A DNA stretch of 64,000 nucleotides from the NCBI RefSeq assembly GCF_000284035.1, contig NC_016887.1:3472001-3536000 (forward strand). The letters are read 5' to 3'. The notes under the pieces are model-generated. The model saw only the letters and a list, made by a program, of their open reading frames with translations, was not told the origin of the DNA and searched no databases. This document shows, piece after piece, positions 7,406 through 16,491 of this stretch. The stretch's first letter is position 1, and each line of letters begins with the position of its first letter. The position numbers and the translations under genes were made by a program. This stretch comes from Nocardia cyriacigeorgica GUH-2 (GTDB lineage Bacteria > Actinomycetota > Actinomycetes > Mycobacteriales > Mycobacteriaceae).

Positions 7406-10400
7406 ATGGCCGACCTGCCGCCGACCCAGCGCAGCGCAGCTGCCGGGATCATCGCGGAACTGAATACCGAAGGCTTCGAGCAGGCCGAAGAGATCGGGCG
7501 TGGCGGCTTCGGCGTCGTCTACCGGTGCGCCCAGCCCGATCTGAACCGGATCGTCGCGCTGAAGGTGCTCACCTCGGATCTGGCCGCGGAGAACCTGCAA
7601 CGATTCCTGCGCGAACAACGCGCGATGGGGCAGCTGTCGGGCCATCCGCACATCGTCGACGTCTTCCAGGTCGGCACCACCACCGGCGGCCACCCGTACC
7701 TGGTGATGCCCTATCACGCGCACGGATCGCTGGAACGACGCATCCGCGACACCGGTCCGCTCGACTGGACCGAGACCCTGACCCTCGGAGTCAAGATCGC
7801 CGGCGCACTGGAGGCGGCGCACCGCGTCGGTACCCTGCACCGGGATGTGAAGCCGGGCAATATCCTGCTCACCGACTACGGCGAGCCGCAGCTGTCGGAT
7901 TTCGGCATCGCGCGACCGGCCGGTGACTTCCAGACCGCGGCCGGGATCATCACCGGCTCACCCGCCTTCACCGCACCGGAGGTCCTGGAAGGCGAGACAC
8001 CGACGGTCGCCTCCGACATCTACGGCCTCGGCGCCACCTTGTTCTGTGCCCTGACCGGCCACGTGGCCTATGAGCGCCGCGAGGGTGAGCAGGTGCTGGC
8101 GCATTTCCTGCGGGTGGCGGCGCAGCCGGTCCCGGATCTGCGGCATGAGGGCGTCCCCGACGACGTGAGCGCCGCCATCGAACAGGCCATGGCGCGGACT
8201 CCGGGCGAACGCTTCGAGTCCGCCGCCGCCTTCGGCGAACACCTGCGCGCGATCCAGCGCCGCCACGACCTGCCCGTCGACGAACTGGCCCTGCCGCCCG
8301 CCGCCGCACCGCGCATCGCGACGGCGCCCACCCCGCATCCGCGTGGACGCAGCACCGCTCCCCCGACCCCGGCCACCAAGTACCGGCCGCCGGCCTCGGC
8401 GCGCTCGCCCGTCATCCGCAAACGACTCCTGGACCGGCTGCGGTCGGGAGCGGGCAAGCGGCTGACGCTGATCCATGCGCCCAGCGGTTTCGGCAAGACC
8501 ATGCTGGCCGCGCGGTGGCGCGACGAGCTGTGCGAGGCCGGCGGTGCGGTCGCCTGGCTCACCGTCGACAGCGACGACGACAATGTGGCCTGGTTCCTGG
8601 AACATCTCGTCGAAGCGGTACGCCTGCCGAGGCCCGCGCTCGCCGCCGGCCTGGAGCAGCTGCTCGGGCAGTATCCCGAGGACCCGGCCCGCCACGTGCT
8701 CACCGCGCTGATCGATCACCTGCACGGCGCCGACGATCAGCTGACGCTGGTCCTCGACGATTGGCAGCGCGTCACCGGCACCGAATCGGTGGCCGCGCTG
8801 CGCTTCCTGCTCGAGCACGGCTGCCATCACCTGCCGCTGGTGCTCACCAGCACCTCGACCGCCGACCTGCCGCTGAGCCGGCTGCGGCTCAGCGGCGAAC
8901 TCGTCGAGATCGATACCGAGGCTTTGCGTTTCGACGCCGACGAAGTGCGGACGCTGCTGGCCGAGGCCGGCTGCCTGCGTCCGGCGGTCGATATCGACGG
9001 TCTGACCCAGACCACCGACGGGTGGGCGGTCGCGCTGCAACTGGCCGTGCTGTCATTGCGCGCCGGCGAGGATCCCGCCCAGCTGCTCACCGCACTGTCC
9101 GAGCACGCCGATATCGGCGACTATCTCGCCGAGAACGTCCTCGACGGACTCGATCAGAGCACCGTCGAATTCCTGACCACCACCTCGGTCTGCGATCGCC
9201 TGTGTGGCGGGCTGGCCACCGCGCTCACCGGGTCCGAGCACGCGGCGGCGATTCTCGACGACATCGAACATCGCGGGCTGTTCCTGGAACGGGTGGGCCC
9301 GGATCGCCAGTGGTATCGCTATCACGCACTCTTCGCCGGATATCTGCGCCGCCGCCTCGAGCGCGATCGCCCGCCGGGCGAGATCGATGCGCTGCATCTG
9401 CGCGCGGCGGCCTGGTTCGCCCGCCACGATCTGCTCAACGAGGCCGTCGATCACGCCCTGGCCGCCGGCGATCCCGAGCACGCGGTGGACCTGGTCGAAG
9501 AAGGTGCCACCCATCTGCTCGAGCACGCCAAGATGACCACGATGCTCGGCATTCTGGCCAAGCTGCCCGCGTCGGCGATCCTGGCACGGCCGCGGATCCA
9601 GCTGTGGATCGCCTGGGTGAATCTGGTGCTGCGCCGCCCGAGTACTCCGGCCGAGGTCGCGCTCGCGCGCTTCGCCGCTGCCCTCGAGCAGATGCCGTCG
9701 AGTGCGGATGAGATCGTCGACCTGCGCGCCGAGGCCGCCGTGATCGACAGTGTGGCCGAGGTGTTCAACGACCGCATCGACAGGATCGACGGGTTGCTGG
9801 CCGAGGTGCTGTCGCGGCCCGGCGACTTCCCGCCCCGGGTCGCGGGGGTAGCGGGCAATATCGACTCCTTCGGAGCGATCTACCGTTTCGATTTCGACGC
9901 GGCACGGCGCCGACAGCAGTGGGTCACCCCGTATCACGAGGCGACGGGCCCGTTCGTGCGCGTCTACGGTCGCTGCGCCACCGGCATCGCCGCGCGCGAG
10001 CAGCTCGATATTCCCGCCGCGTACGCGGCCTTCGATGCCGCCTTCGAGCTGGCGACCGAGACGATGGGCGTGCGCTCGCATGCGGCGCGGATCGCCGGTG
10101 CGTTGCTCAGCGAGCTGCGCTATTACAGCGGCGACCTCGACGGCGCGTTGCGGCTGCTGCCCGATTACCGCGAGTTGGCGGCCGAGGGCGGCGGTCTGGT
10201 CGATGTGATGATCGCGACCTATGCCACCGCGGCCCGGATCGAAGCGGCACACGGCGATCGCGACGCCGCCACCGCGCGGCTGGCCGAGGGCATGCGCCAG
10301 GCCGAGCAGCTCGGGCTGGCACGGTTGGCGGCGCGGCTGCGCACTGAGCGCATCCGGCTGGGGCTCGGTGTTTCGGAGGCCGTGGCGCAGCAGCTGCTGC

Positions 10401-10726
10401 GGCCGCGATCCCTGCACTGCGCCGACGGAATCGCCACCATCACAGCCGAACTCGACGAAGACTCCGCGATCCGGTTACTGCTGCTGCGGCACCGCGACGA
10501 GGAGGCCTGTGCGCGGGCGCTGGCGCTGGCCGCCGCCATCGATCCGGATCGCCGCCCGCTGGCCGCACTGGGCGCGACGTTACTGCTGAGCGCCGTCCTG
10601 CGGCTGACAGGCCGGGCCGGCGAAGCCGAGCAGCTCGGCGCCCCCGCGGCCGCGCGCTGTCGCGAGAGCGGACTGCCGCAATTCCTGCTCGACGCGACAA
10701 CGGTCGCGCCGCCGTCATCGGGATGA
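7406..10726 (+). CDS. pknK: Serine/threonine protein kinase with STAND-type NTPase, PknK family
   Basis: An 1106-aa protein, almost the length of M. tuberculosis PknK (about 1110 aa). Residues ~25-290 are a kinase domain: GRGGFGVVY loop at 31, catalytic Lys53, HRDVKPGNIL with Asp147, DFG with Asp165, and an activation segment GIITGSPAFTAPE with phosphorylatable Thr/Ser. A proline-rich linker follows, then a MalT/LuxR-type NTPase with Walker A PSGFGKT (Lys364) and Walker B LTLVLDDWQ. The last ~450 residues are helical TPR-like repeats. No C-terminal LuxR helix-turn-helix is visible. The family links signalling to transcriptional control; targets here are unknown. The end overlaps the convergent DUF3556 gene by 12 bp. 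Confidence 0.87.
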   Translation: MADLPPTQRSAAAGIIAELNTEGFEQAEEIGRGGFGVVYRCAQPDLNRIVALKVLTSDLAAENLQRFLREQRAMGQLSGHPHIVDVFQVGTTTGGHPYLVMPYHAHGSLERRIRDTGPLDWTETLTLGVKIAGALEAAHRVGTLHRDVKPGNILLTDYGEPQLSDFGIARPAGDFQTAAGIITGSPAFTAPEVLEGETPTVASDIYGLGATLFCALTGHVAYERREGEQVLAHFLRVAAQPVPDLRHEGVPDDVSAAIEQAMARTPGERFESAAAFGEHLRAIQRRHDLPVDELALPPAAAPRIATAPTPHPRGRSTAPPTPATKYRPPASARSPVIRKRLLDRLRSGAGKRLTLIHAPSGFGKTMLAARWRDELCEAGGAVAWLTVDSDDDNVAWFLEHLVEAVRLPRPALAAGLEQLLGQYPEDPARHVLTALIDHLHGADDQLTLVLDDWQRVTGTESVAALRFLLEHGCHHLPLVLTSTSTADLPLSRLRLSGELVEIDTEALRFDADEVRTLLAEAGCLRPAVDIDGLTQTTDGWAVALQLAVLSLRAGEDPAQLLTALSEHADIGDYLAENVLDGLDQSTVEFLTTTSVCDRLCGGLATALTGSEHAAAILDDIEHRGLFLERVGPDRQWYRYHALFAGYLRRRLERDRPPGEIDALHLRAAAWFARHDLLNEAVDHALAAGDPEHAVDLVEEGATHLLEHAKMTTMLGILAKLPASAILARPRIQLWIAWVNLVLRRPSTPAEVALARFAAALEQMPSSADEIVDLRAEAAVIDSVAEVFNDRIDRIDGLLAEVLSRPGDFPPRVAGVAGNIDSFGAIYRFDFDAARRRQQWVTPYHEATGPFVRVYGRCATGIAAREQLDIPAAYAAFDAAFELATETMGVRSHAARIAGALLSELRYYSGDLDGALRLLPDYRELAAEGGGLVDVMIATYATAARIEAAHGDRDAATARLAEGMRQAEQLGLARLAARLRTERIRLGLGVSEAVAQQLLRPRSLHCADGIATITAELDEDSAIRLLLLRHRDEEACARALALAAAIDPDRRPLAALGATLLLSAVLRLTGRAGEAEQLGAPAAARCRESGLPQFLLDATTVAPPSSG

Positions 10727-12466
10727 TCGGCTCGTCTCGTCGGCGGTGTCCGGGTAGACGGGTAGCTCGTCATCCCAGGGCTGGCGGGTCACCATGTCCT
10801 CGACCCGCACTGTGCCCCGCTCGAATTCGCCGGTCGCGGCGTCGACGAGGCGGTAGCGCTGGGTCTGGGTGTGGATGGGCTGGGCGTCGAGCAGCACCAC
10901 CCGCACCTCGCCGGGTTCGAAGCCGCAGCGCTGGTGCAGCGCCTCGATCAATTGCTCGTTGTGCAGGTGACCGTCGCCGAAGTTCCAGCCCAGGGCGGTG
11001 GAGCAGATGCGTTCGCCGTCGGTGATGGTGTATTCGGCTTCGTCGTTGCCGGTCATGGCGCGGTGGGCCAAGGTGAACAGCGCCCGCCCATGGGTGTTGA
11101 ACGAGCGGAAGGCATAGCCGAGGTAGAGCGGGATCTGGGCGGCTTCCTTACTGCCGTAATAGCGTTCGAGCTGCGCGGCGGGCATGGCCGCGACCGCGAT
11201 GATGCCGGCCCGGATCTTCGCATCCGCCGAGGGTTTGATGCACCACAGCGTGGTGTCCCAGTTGCCGGCGTAGTAGCGCATGCCCGGCAGGAACGAGATC
11301 TTGGCGGGAAACAGGTTGCCCGCGATGACGATCCCTATCAGCACCGCGAACACCAGCGCCAGCAACGCCGGGGAATCCACTTGGGCCAGACCGAGATCGG
11401 CGTGCCCGACGAACATGGTGAGCACACCGAAGATCATGAAGACATTCCACTCGAGCGGCACGCCCATCGGGATCGCCACGAGAATCGTGAGGTGGAAGCA
11501 GATCATCGCGATGGCGGCGATCGCGGTGGGCCAGCCGCCATGGCTGAAAAACAACACCAGCGGCACCAACAGTTCCACCGCGGTCCCGCCGTGCGCGAGC
11601 ACGCGCGAGGGCCGGCCGGGGCGCAGGTCGTCGGGGAAACGTTCGAAGAACATCCGCTTGACGGCCTTGGGCCGCAGCACCGGATTGTTCGACATCATCG
11701 TGGAGACCACGAACGGAAAGTGCTTGTTCAGCTTGGAGATCGCGGCACCTAGCCAGATCACGACGAAGACGATCTTCGCCGCGACGATCATATCGACGCC
11801 GCTGAACAGGAACACGACCGTGAACGATCCATACACCTCACCGCGCGCGGCGAGGAAGATGACCTTGTCCCGCAACCCGAGCACGCCCAGTACCGCGAGA
11901 ATCGCCACGATCTGCCAGGTCGGCAGCACACCGACGGTGGTGTCGAGCTCCGGGATCGGCCCGGTGCCATCGGAGAACAAGGCCACCAGCAGCAGGATCA
12001 GTAGCGCACCGTAGAGCAGGGCGTCGACGGGCGTGCGCGCGGTGCCTGCGGTCAGCGGCACCCGTCCCGGCCAGGGTGGCAGCCGGATGGTGCCGGGGCG
12101 CAACCAGTACAGGATCGAGCCCATCGGCGGGAAGAACCGATTGTTGAGCGGCCCGAAGCCGCAGCCCAGTCCGACCACCTCGAACAGCATGGTGAACAGG
12201 ACGACCTTCTGGAACACGATGGGCTCGGTCCACCACGTTCCCACCGCGGTGAAGCCGTCGATTCCGCTGGTGCTCAGCACGATCAGCCAGGCGGCGAGAA
12301 TGTAGAGCGCGATCTTCACGACGTAGAACAGGTGCAGCGCCACCGGCGTACCGAACCCCACCTCCGCCCAGTGCCGGGCCATCGGCCGGATCTTCTCCGA
12401 CCGGGTGCCCTTGCTCCATTCGGCGTAATCGACCACTGGGAGGTTGGGACGAAGAAACCCCATCAC
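10715..12466 (-). CDS. DUF3556 polytopic membrane protein
   Basis: A 583-aa integral membrane protein. The start MGFLRPNLPVVDYAEWSKG...IRPMARHWAEVGFGTPVALHLFYVVK is what I recall for DUF3556 proteins of Mycobacterium and Nocardia. About ten hydrophobic segments occupy residues ~45-400, followed by a ~170-residue soluble tail (NTHGRALFTLAHRAM, DGERICSTALGWNFGDGHLHNEQLIEALHQRCGF). Function unknown; the distribution in mycolic-acid bacteria hints at envelope or lipid work. It is preceded by a KstR-like operator with an adjacent TATTCT -10-like element and converges on pknK. Two neighbouring ATGs (12466, 12463) could serve as start. Confidence 0.75.
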   Translation of the reverse strand: MMGFLRPNLPVVDYAEWSKGTRSEKIRPMARHWAEVGFGTPVALHLFYVVKIALYILAAWLIVLSTSGIDGFTAVGTWWTEPIVFQKVVLFTMLFEVVGLGCGFGPLNNRFFPPMGSILYWLRPGTIRLPPWPGRVPLTAGTARTPVDALLYGALLILLLVALFSDGTGPIPELDTTVGVLPTWQIVAILAVLGVLGLRDKVIFLAARGEVYGSFTVVFLFSGVDMIVAAKIVFVVIWLGAAISKLNKHFPFVVSTMMSNNPVLRPKAVKRMFFERFPDDLRPGRPSRVLAHGGTAVELLVPLVLFFSHGGWPTAIAAIAMICFHLTILVAIPMGVPLEWNVFMIFGVLTMFVGHADLGLAQVDSPALLALVFAVLIGIVIAGNLFPAKISFLPGMRYYAGNWDTTLWCIKPSADAKIRAGIIAVAAMPAAQLERYYGSKEAAQIPLYLGYAFRSFNTHGRALFTLAHRAMTGNDEAEYTITDGERICSTALGWNFGDGHLHNEQLIEALHQRCGFEPGEVRVVLLDAQPIHTQTQRYRLVDAATGEFERGTVRVEDMVTRQPWDDELPVYPDTADETSRSSR

Positions 12467-12489
12467 ACGATCCGTTCCGTCGCCAGAAT

Positions 12490-12503
12490 AAGAACGTGTT
12501 CTA
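12490..12503. promoter_or_regulatory. KstR-like operator and promoter of the DUF3556 gene
   Basis: AAGAACGTGTTCTA is a near-perfect dyad (AGAAC/GTTCT) fitting TNNAACNNGTTNNA at 7 of 8 positions. On the minus strand a TATTCT -10-like box (12490-12485) abuts it, about 20 nt before the DUF3556 start, so a bound repressor would cover the promoter spacer. Confidence 0.5.
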
Positions 12504-12589
12504 CTTTAGCGGCGCTCCCGGGGGATGTACGCCGAATCCGGCAGACGCCCCGGGGGCCGGACTGGCTACCTGCGCGCGGCCTGGGAAAT

Positions 12590-12632
12590 GGCAAGCCCTC
12601 GCACACCGGGTTCGGGTGTGCGAGGGCTTGCC
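12590..12632 (-). terminator. Terminator hairpin after the MFS exporter gene
   Basis: A perfect 18-bp stem (12590-12607 with 12615-12632) closed by a 7-nt loop, 15 bp beyond the stop of the exporter gene on the minus strand. A short ATTT run follows the stem in that orientation. It also insulates the DUF3556 promoter from read-through. Confidence 0.75.
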
Positions 12633-12647
12633 GATGAAACCGGTGGG

Positions 12648-14132
12648 TCAGCTCTTCACCAGCTCCAGTTCCGGAGCTTGCGGCGCTTGCGGGTCGTCGG
12701 ACCGGTCCGGTTCCTCCGCCGTGCTCGCCCGATTCGGCAGCAGCACCGCCACCACGATGACGATCACGGCCAGGGCAGCCGAGACTCCGAAGGCCAGCTT
12801 CATGCCGTCCAGATGCGCGGTCGTGGCGTCCACACCCTCGTCGATCAGCGAGGTGCTGCGGGTGGACATCACGGTCACCACCAGCGCCGTGCCGAGCGCG
12901 GCGGCCACCTGCTGAAGGGTGCCGAGCATGGAGCTGCCGTGCGAGTACAAATGCTGCGGCAGCGCACCGAGGCCGAGGGTGAACACCGGGGTGAACGCCG
13001 CGGCCAGCGACACCATCAGCAGGATATGCAGGGCCAGCAGCTGCCAGTACGGCGTGCTCATCGAGATCAGGGTGAACCCGGCCAGCGAGACGGTGACGCC
13101 GATCGCCGCGGGAATCACCAGCACCCGCCCGCCGAAGCGGTCGAACAGCCGGCCGATGGTCGGTCCCAGCAGACCCATCGCCATGCCGCCCGGCATGACC
13201 AGCAGTCCGGTGCTCAGCGGGCTCAGCCCACGCAGATTCTGCAGATAGAGCGGCAGCAGGATCATCGAGCCGAGCATGGCCAGGAAGGCGATCGACATGA
13301 AGATCAGCGCCTTCGTGTAGGTGCCCGAGGCCAGGATGCGCAGATCCAGCAGCGGGGTCCCGGTGCGCTGGAGCCGCAGCTGACGCCAGGCGAACACCCC
13401 GATCAGCGCGATACCGGCGGCCACGATCAGCGCCGGGGTGGTGACGCTACCGGTTTCGAAACGACTCAGGCCGTACACCAGGCTGCCGAAGCCGAGCGCC
13501 GCGAACACCACACTGGACCAGTCGATGGCCCCGGCTTCGGGCTCGCCGACGTTCTCCAGCCGCCGCAGCCCCAGCCAGGTGACCAGGCCGGCGATGGGCA
13601 GCACCAGCACGAACAGCCAGCGCCAGGAACCGACCTGCAACACCAGGCCCGACAGCACCGGGCCCATGGCGGGCGCGACCGAAATGGCCAGGGTGACATT
13701 GCCCATGACGCGGCCGCGGTCACGTTCGGGCACGACCGTCATCAAGGTGGTCATCAGCAGCGGCATCATCACTGCGGTGCCGCCGGCCTGGATGACGCGC
13801 CCGATCAGCAGGACCGGGAACGACGGCGCGATTGCCGACAGCGCGGTACCGGCGAGGAAGACTCCCATCGCGAGGGCGTAGGCGCGGCGGGTGGTGACGC
13901 GTTGCAGGAACCAGCCGGTGACCGGGATGACCGCGGCCATGGTGAGCATGAAGGCGGTGGAGACCCACTGCGCGGAGCGTTCGGTGATCTCGAGATCGGT
14001 CATCAGGCGCGGGATCGCGTTGATCATGATGGTCTCGTTCAAGATCACCACGAAGGTCGCGAGCACCAGCAGCCGGATCACCGTCGGAGTCCGCTGCCCT
14101 CCCGTCCGGCGTTCGGTCACTGCGTTGGGCAT
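12648..14132 (-). CDS. MFS multidrug exporter, DHA2 (EmrB/QacA) family
   Basis: A 494-aa transporter with about 14 transmembrane helices, the DHA2 drug:H+ antiporter topology. Landmarks: LNETIMINAIPRLMTDLEI in TM1, AQWVSTAFMLTMAAVIPVTGWF in TM2, and the motif-C-like APAMGPVLSGLVLQ. The start at 14132 is set by a GGAGG site 7 nt upstream; the frame continues further without a better site. The C-terminal tail is short and acidic/Pro-rich. Substrates are unknown. No regulator gene is adjacent; the 221 bp upstream should hold its promoter. A strong terminator follows. Confidence 0.85.
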   Translation of the reverse strand: MPNAVTERRTGGQRTPTVIRLLVLATFVVILNETIMINAIPRLMTDLEITERSAQWVSTAFMLTMAAVIPVTGWFLQRVTTRRAYALAMGVFLAGTALSAIAPSFPVLLIGRVIQAGGTAVMMPLLMTTLMTVVPERDRGRVMGNVTLAISVAPAMGPVLSGLVLQVGSWRWLFVLVLPIAGLVTWLGLRRLENVGEPEAGAIDWSSVVFAALGFGSLVYGLSRFETGSVTTPALIVAAGIALIGVFAWRQLRLQRTGTPLLDLRILASGTYTKALIFMSIAFLAMLGSMILLPLYLQNLRGLSPLSTGLLVMPGGMAMGLLGPTIGRLFDRFGGRVLVIPAAIGVTVSLAGFTLISMSTPYWQLLALHILLMVSLAAAFTPVFTLGLGALPQHLYSHGSSMLGTLQQVAAALGTALVVTVMSTRSTSLIDEGVDATTAHLDGMKLAFGVSAALAVIVIVVAVLLPNRASTAEEPDRSDDPQAPQAPELELVKS

Positions 14133-14353
14133 CGGGGTACCTCCGGTAATCGTGAGCATGGTGTCGGGTGGCCGATGGCAGGTCATCGTCGACCTCGCGC
14201 GGCCACACCTGATCAGACGGGAACCGCCGGATGGATTCATCGGTCGCACGCCGATCCGCCTCCGGCGGCGCCCCTCGTTGGCGTCGCCGAGCCGTTATCG
14301 GGCTCGAAGAACAGCAAACAAGCTAAACCACACTCGAGGTCAAGTCATCCCAT

Positions 14354-15409
14354 TTATTTCTGGGTCATCGCCGTGACACGTCGGCTCAGGGCGCGCGCCG
14401 GGGATGATCCGCCGGCGAGGTAGGCGCCCACCGCGACGAGCAGCGCGAGGACGAAAACGGTCCACACCCTCTGCCACAGCGGCGCGGTGAGGGCGTCGAA
14501 GATCGCCGCGGCAGCCTCGGGTGAGCGCAGGGCCGGCCCGCGATGGTCGAGGTAGTAGGCCCGGGCGAGCCGGGTGGCGAGTGCGAGCAAGGCCATGGAC
14601 GCGGTGCCGACCAGGCCAAGCGCGACAATCGCGCGGAGCCGGGAACTCTTGGGCGCGAGGGCGATTGCCGCGGCGGCGGACAGCAGGGTCAGCCACGGCA
14701 GGATCGCGGCGGCGCGGTCGAGCGCGTCGACGGCGCGACGAGCCTTGGCCAGTTCGGCCGACTGCATGAGCACGAACTGCGCCTGCACCCGCGGCACCCG
14801 GTCGGCGAACACGAAGCCCCGTTCCAGCAGCCGGGCCTTGGCCCGGTCGATGATCGGCGCCAGTGACACGCTGATCGTTCCGGTGTCGTCGATCTCGACG
14901 GCGCCGGAGCGGGTCTGGCCGGTCAGCACCGCGACCACCTGGCCGTGCGCGGCGCGGTTCGCCCCGGCCCACAGGTCCTCGAATTCCTCGGATTCGATCA
15001 ACGTGGTGACGGTCTCGTGCACGAAATCCGTGGCCTGATCGGCCAGGACCGGACTCAGACCGGCGATGACCCGCTCGCGCCGCTGCCCCTCACCGGCCAC
15101 CTCCGTCAGTGCCTGCGCCACGATCGACTCGAGATCGATGCGGGTGACGATCTCGTCGGTGACCCGGTCGGCGAGCGCGGCCCGCACCGCCGGATCGGCG
15201 GCCACGGGTGCGACGGTGTCCACATAGCCGTCGGTATCGAGCAGGGTGCTGTGCGCGGTGCGCGCCAGGACCGAGGCCCCGGCCAGCACGCCGGTCACGA
15301 TCAGCAGCACCACCACCGCGGTCCAGCGCAGCCGGCGCGGCCATGGGCTCGGGCGAACCGGCCTGTCCGGCTCGGCCGTCGGGTGCTCGGCGTCGGCCTT
15401 CTCATCCAT
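14354..15409 (-). CDS. Hypothetical membrane protein with large extracytoplasmic domain
   Basis: A 351-aa protein starting at 15409 after a GAGGA site. A short charged, Pro-rich cytoplasmic N-terminus precedes a first helix (LRWTAVVVLLIVTGVLAGASVLA). A ~190-residue soluble region rich in alternating Ala/Val/Asp follows (VTDEIVTRIDLESIVAQAL, VHETVTTLIESEEF), then three helices near residues 240-345. This layout resembles actinobacterial integral membrane proteins of unknown function that place the middle region outside the cell. No catalytic motif is evident. It is a single gene, 120 bp from the LysR gene. Confidence 0.6.
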   Translation of the reverse strand: MDEKADAEHPTAEPDRPVRPSPWPRRLRWTAVVVLLIVTGVLAGASVLARTAHSTLLDTDGYVDTVAPVAADPAVRAALADRVTDEIVTRIDLESIVAQALTEVAGEGQRRERVIAGLSPVLADQATDFVHETVTTLIESEEFEDLWAGANRAAHGQVVAVLTGQTRSGAVEIDDTGTISVSLAPIIDRAKARLLERGFVFADRVPRVQAQFVLMQSAELAKARRAVDALDRAAAILPWLTLLSAAAAIALAPKSSRLRAIVALGLVGTASMALLALATRLARAYYLDHRGPALRSPEAAAAIFDALTAPLWQRVWTVFVLALLVAVGAYLAGGSSPARALSRRVTAMTQK

Positions 15410-15530
15410 GCCACGTCCTCGCTGTTCGCGGATGCGCCGGTGGCAGCGCACCGGTCGTGCTCATTGTGGACGCCTCGGGGGCGCGGTGCGCTCGGGACAC
15501 CCCGGTCGATGCCGCATGGCCGGCTCCGCC

Positions 15531-16421
15531 TCAGGTTTCGGCGCCCGGCTCGATCGGGATGCCGAGGATGTCGAGGAAGGCGCCGGCCGCCGGGGTGCGG
15601 GTGGTCCGGCTCCAGATGACGTACTCGACGCGGGTGGGCGCATCGGTGACCTCGACGGTGACGACGCCGCTGAGCTGCGGCACCCACAGTGCGGGCAGCA
15701 TGGCGATGCACAGATCCTGGCCGACGAGGCGGGCGATGTACTCGGCGGAACTGACCTCGAAGGCGACATCGCGGTCCAGGCCGGCGGCCGCGAACGCCAG
15801 GTCCGATTGCGCGCGTCCGGCGGTGCCGGGTGGCAGGTCGACGAAGACCTCCGACACCAGTCGGCGCAGGTCGACCGGGCCGCTGCCGGCGAGGGGATGC
15901 TCCGGCGCGACGACGGCCACGAGCCGGTCACGGGCCAGTTCGTGAGCGGCGACGCCCTGTGGCTGGGTGGTGGGTGGCAGTCCGAGGAACGCCACGTCGA
16001 GTGCGCCCTGTTCGACCCGTTCGGCCAGGCCCTCACTCGCGCCCACGCGCAGACTGATCCGGACGTGGGGGTAGCGGCGCCGGAATTCGCGCAGCGCGGC
16101 GGGCACGTCGACCGCCGCGACTGACGGGATCAGGCCGACGGCCAGCCGGCCGCGGATCTCACCGACGGCCGCGGCGACCTCGGCGGCCGCGCGTTCGGCG
16201 GCGTCGAGGCACTGCCGGGCGGCAGGCAGGAACGCCTCTCCTGCCGGGGTCAACCGCACCCGGCGACTGGTGCGTTCGAACAGCCGCGCACCGAGTTCGC
16301 GTTCCAGGCGGGCGATCTGGTGGCTGAGGGCGGACTGGACGACCAGGCAGCGTTCGGCGGCGCGGGTGAAGCTGTTGGTCTCGGCGACGGCCAGCACATA
16401 CCGCAGTTGTTGCAGCTCCAT
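15531..16421 (-). CDS. LysR family transcriptional regulator
   Basis: A 296-aa LysR regulator. The N-terminal winged helix (MELQQLRYVLAVAETNSFTRAAERCLVVQSALSHQIARLERELGARLFERTSRRVRLTPAGEAF) is canonical, and the effector-binding domain begins near residue 90 (RGRLAVGLIPSVAAVDVPAAL). It is divergent from an EamA exporter and NmrA-like gene, with a LysR-type dyad 7 nt before its own start, so autoregulation and control of the exporter are likely. The inducing ligand is unknown. Confidence 0.88.
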   Translation of the reverse strand: MELQQLRYVLAVAETNSFTRAAERCLVVQSALSHQIARLERELGARLFERTSRRVRLTPAGEAFLPAARQCLDAAERAAAEVAAAVGEIRGRLAVGLIPSVAAVDVPAALREFRRRYPHVRISLRVGASEGLAERVEQGALDVAFLGLPPTTQPQGVAAHELARDRLVAVVAPEHPLAGSGPVDLRRLVSEVFVDLPPGTAGRAQSDLAFAAAGLDRDVAFEVSSAEYIARLVGQDLCIAMLPALWVPQLSGVVTVEVTDAPTRVEYVIWSRTTRTPAAGAFLDILGIPIEPGAET

Positions 16422-16427
16422 CTATCC

Positions 16428-16442
16428 ATCGTGAATCACGAT
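16428..16442. promoter_or_regulatory. LysR-type operator (T-N11-A) in the divergent promoter
   Basis: ATCGTGAATCACGAT is a perfect 7+1+7 dyad containing the T-N11-A spacing of LysR sites, between the LysR start (16421) and the EamA start (16492). Confidence 0.6.
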
Positions 16443-16491
16443 CGTTGCGGTGACAAACATGTGTTGGATTCATTGATCGATCCCGGGTGAG

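Noticed and set aside
14313..14343. TTGACC followed 19 bp later by TTTGCT, a possible MerR-type long-spacer promoter for the DHA2 exporter
   Set aside because: The -10 is poor, there is no dyad between the boxes, and it would leave a 180-nt leader. No MerR gene is nearby.
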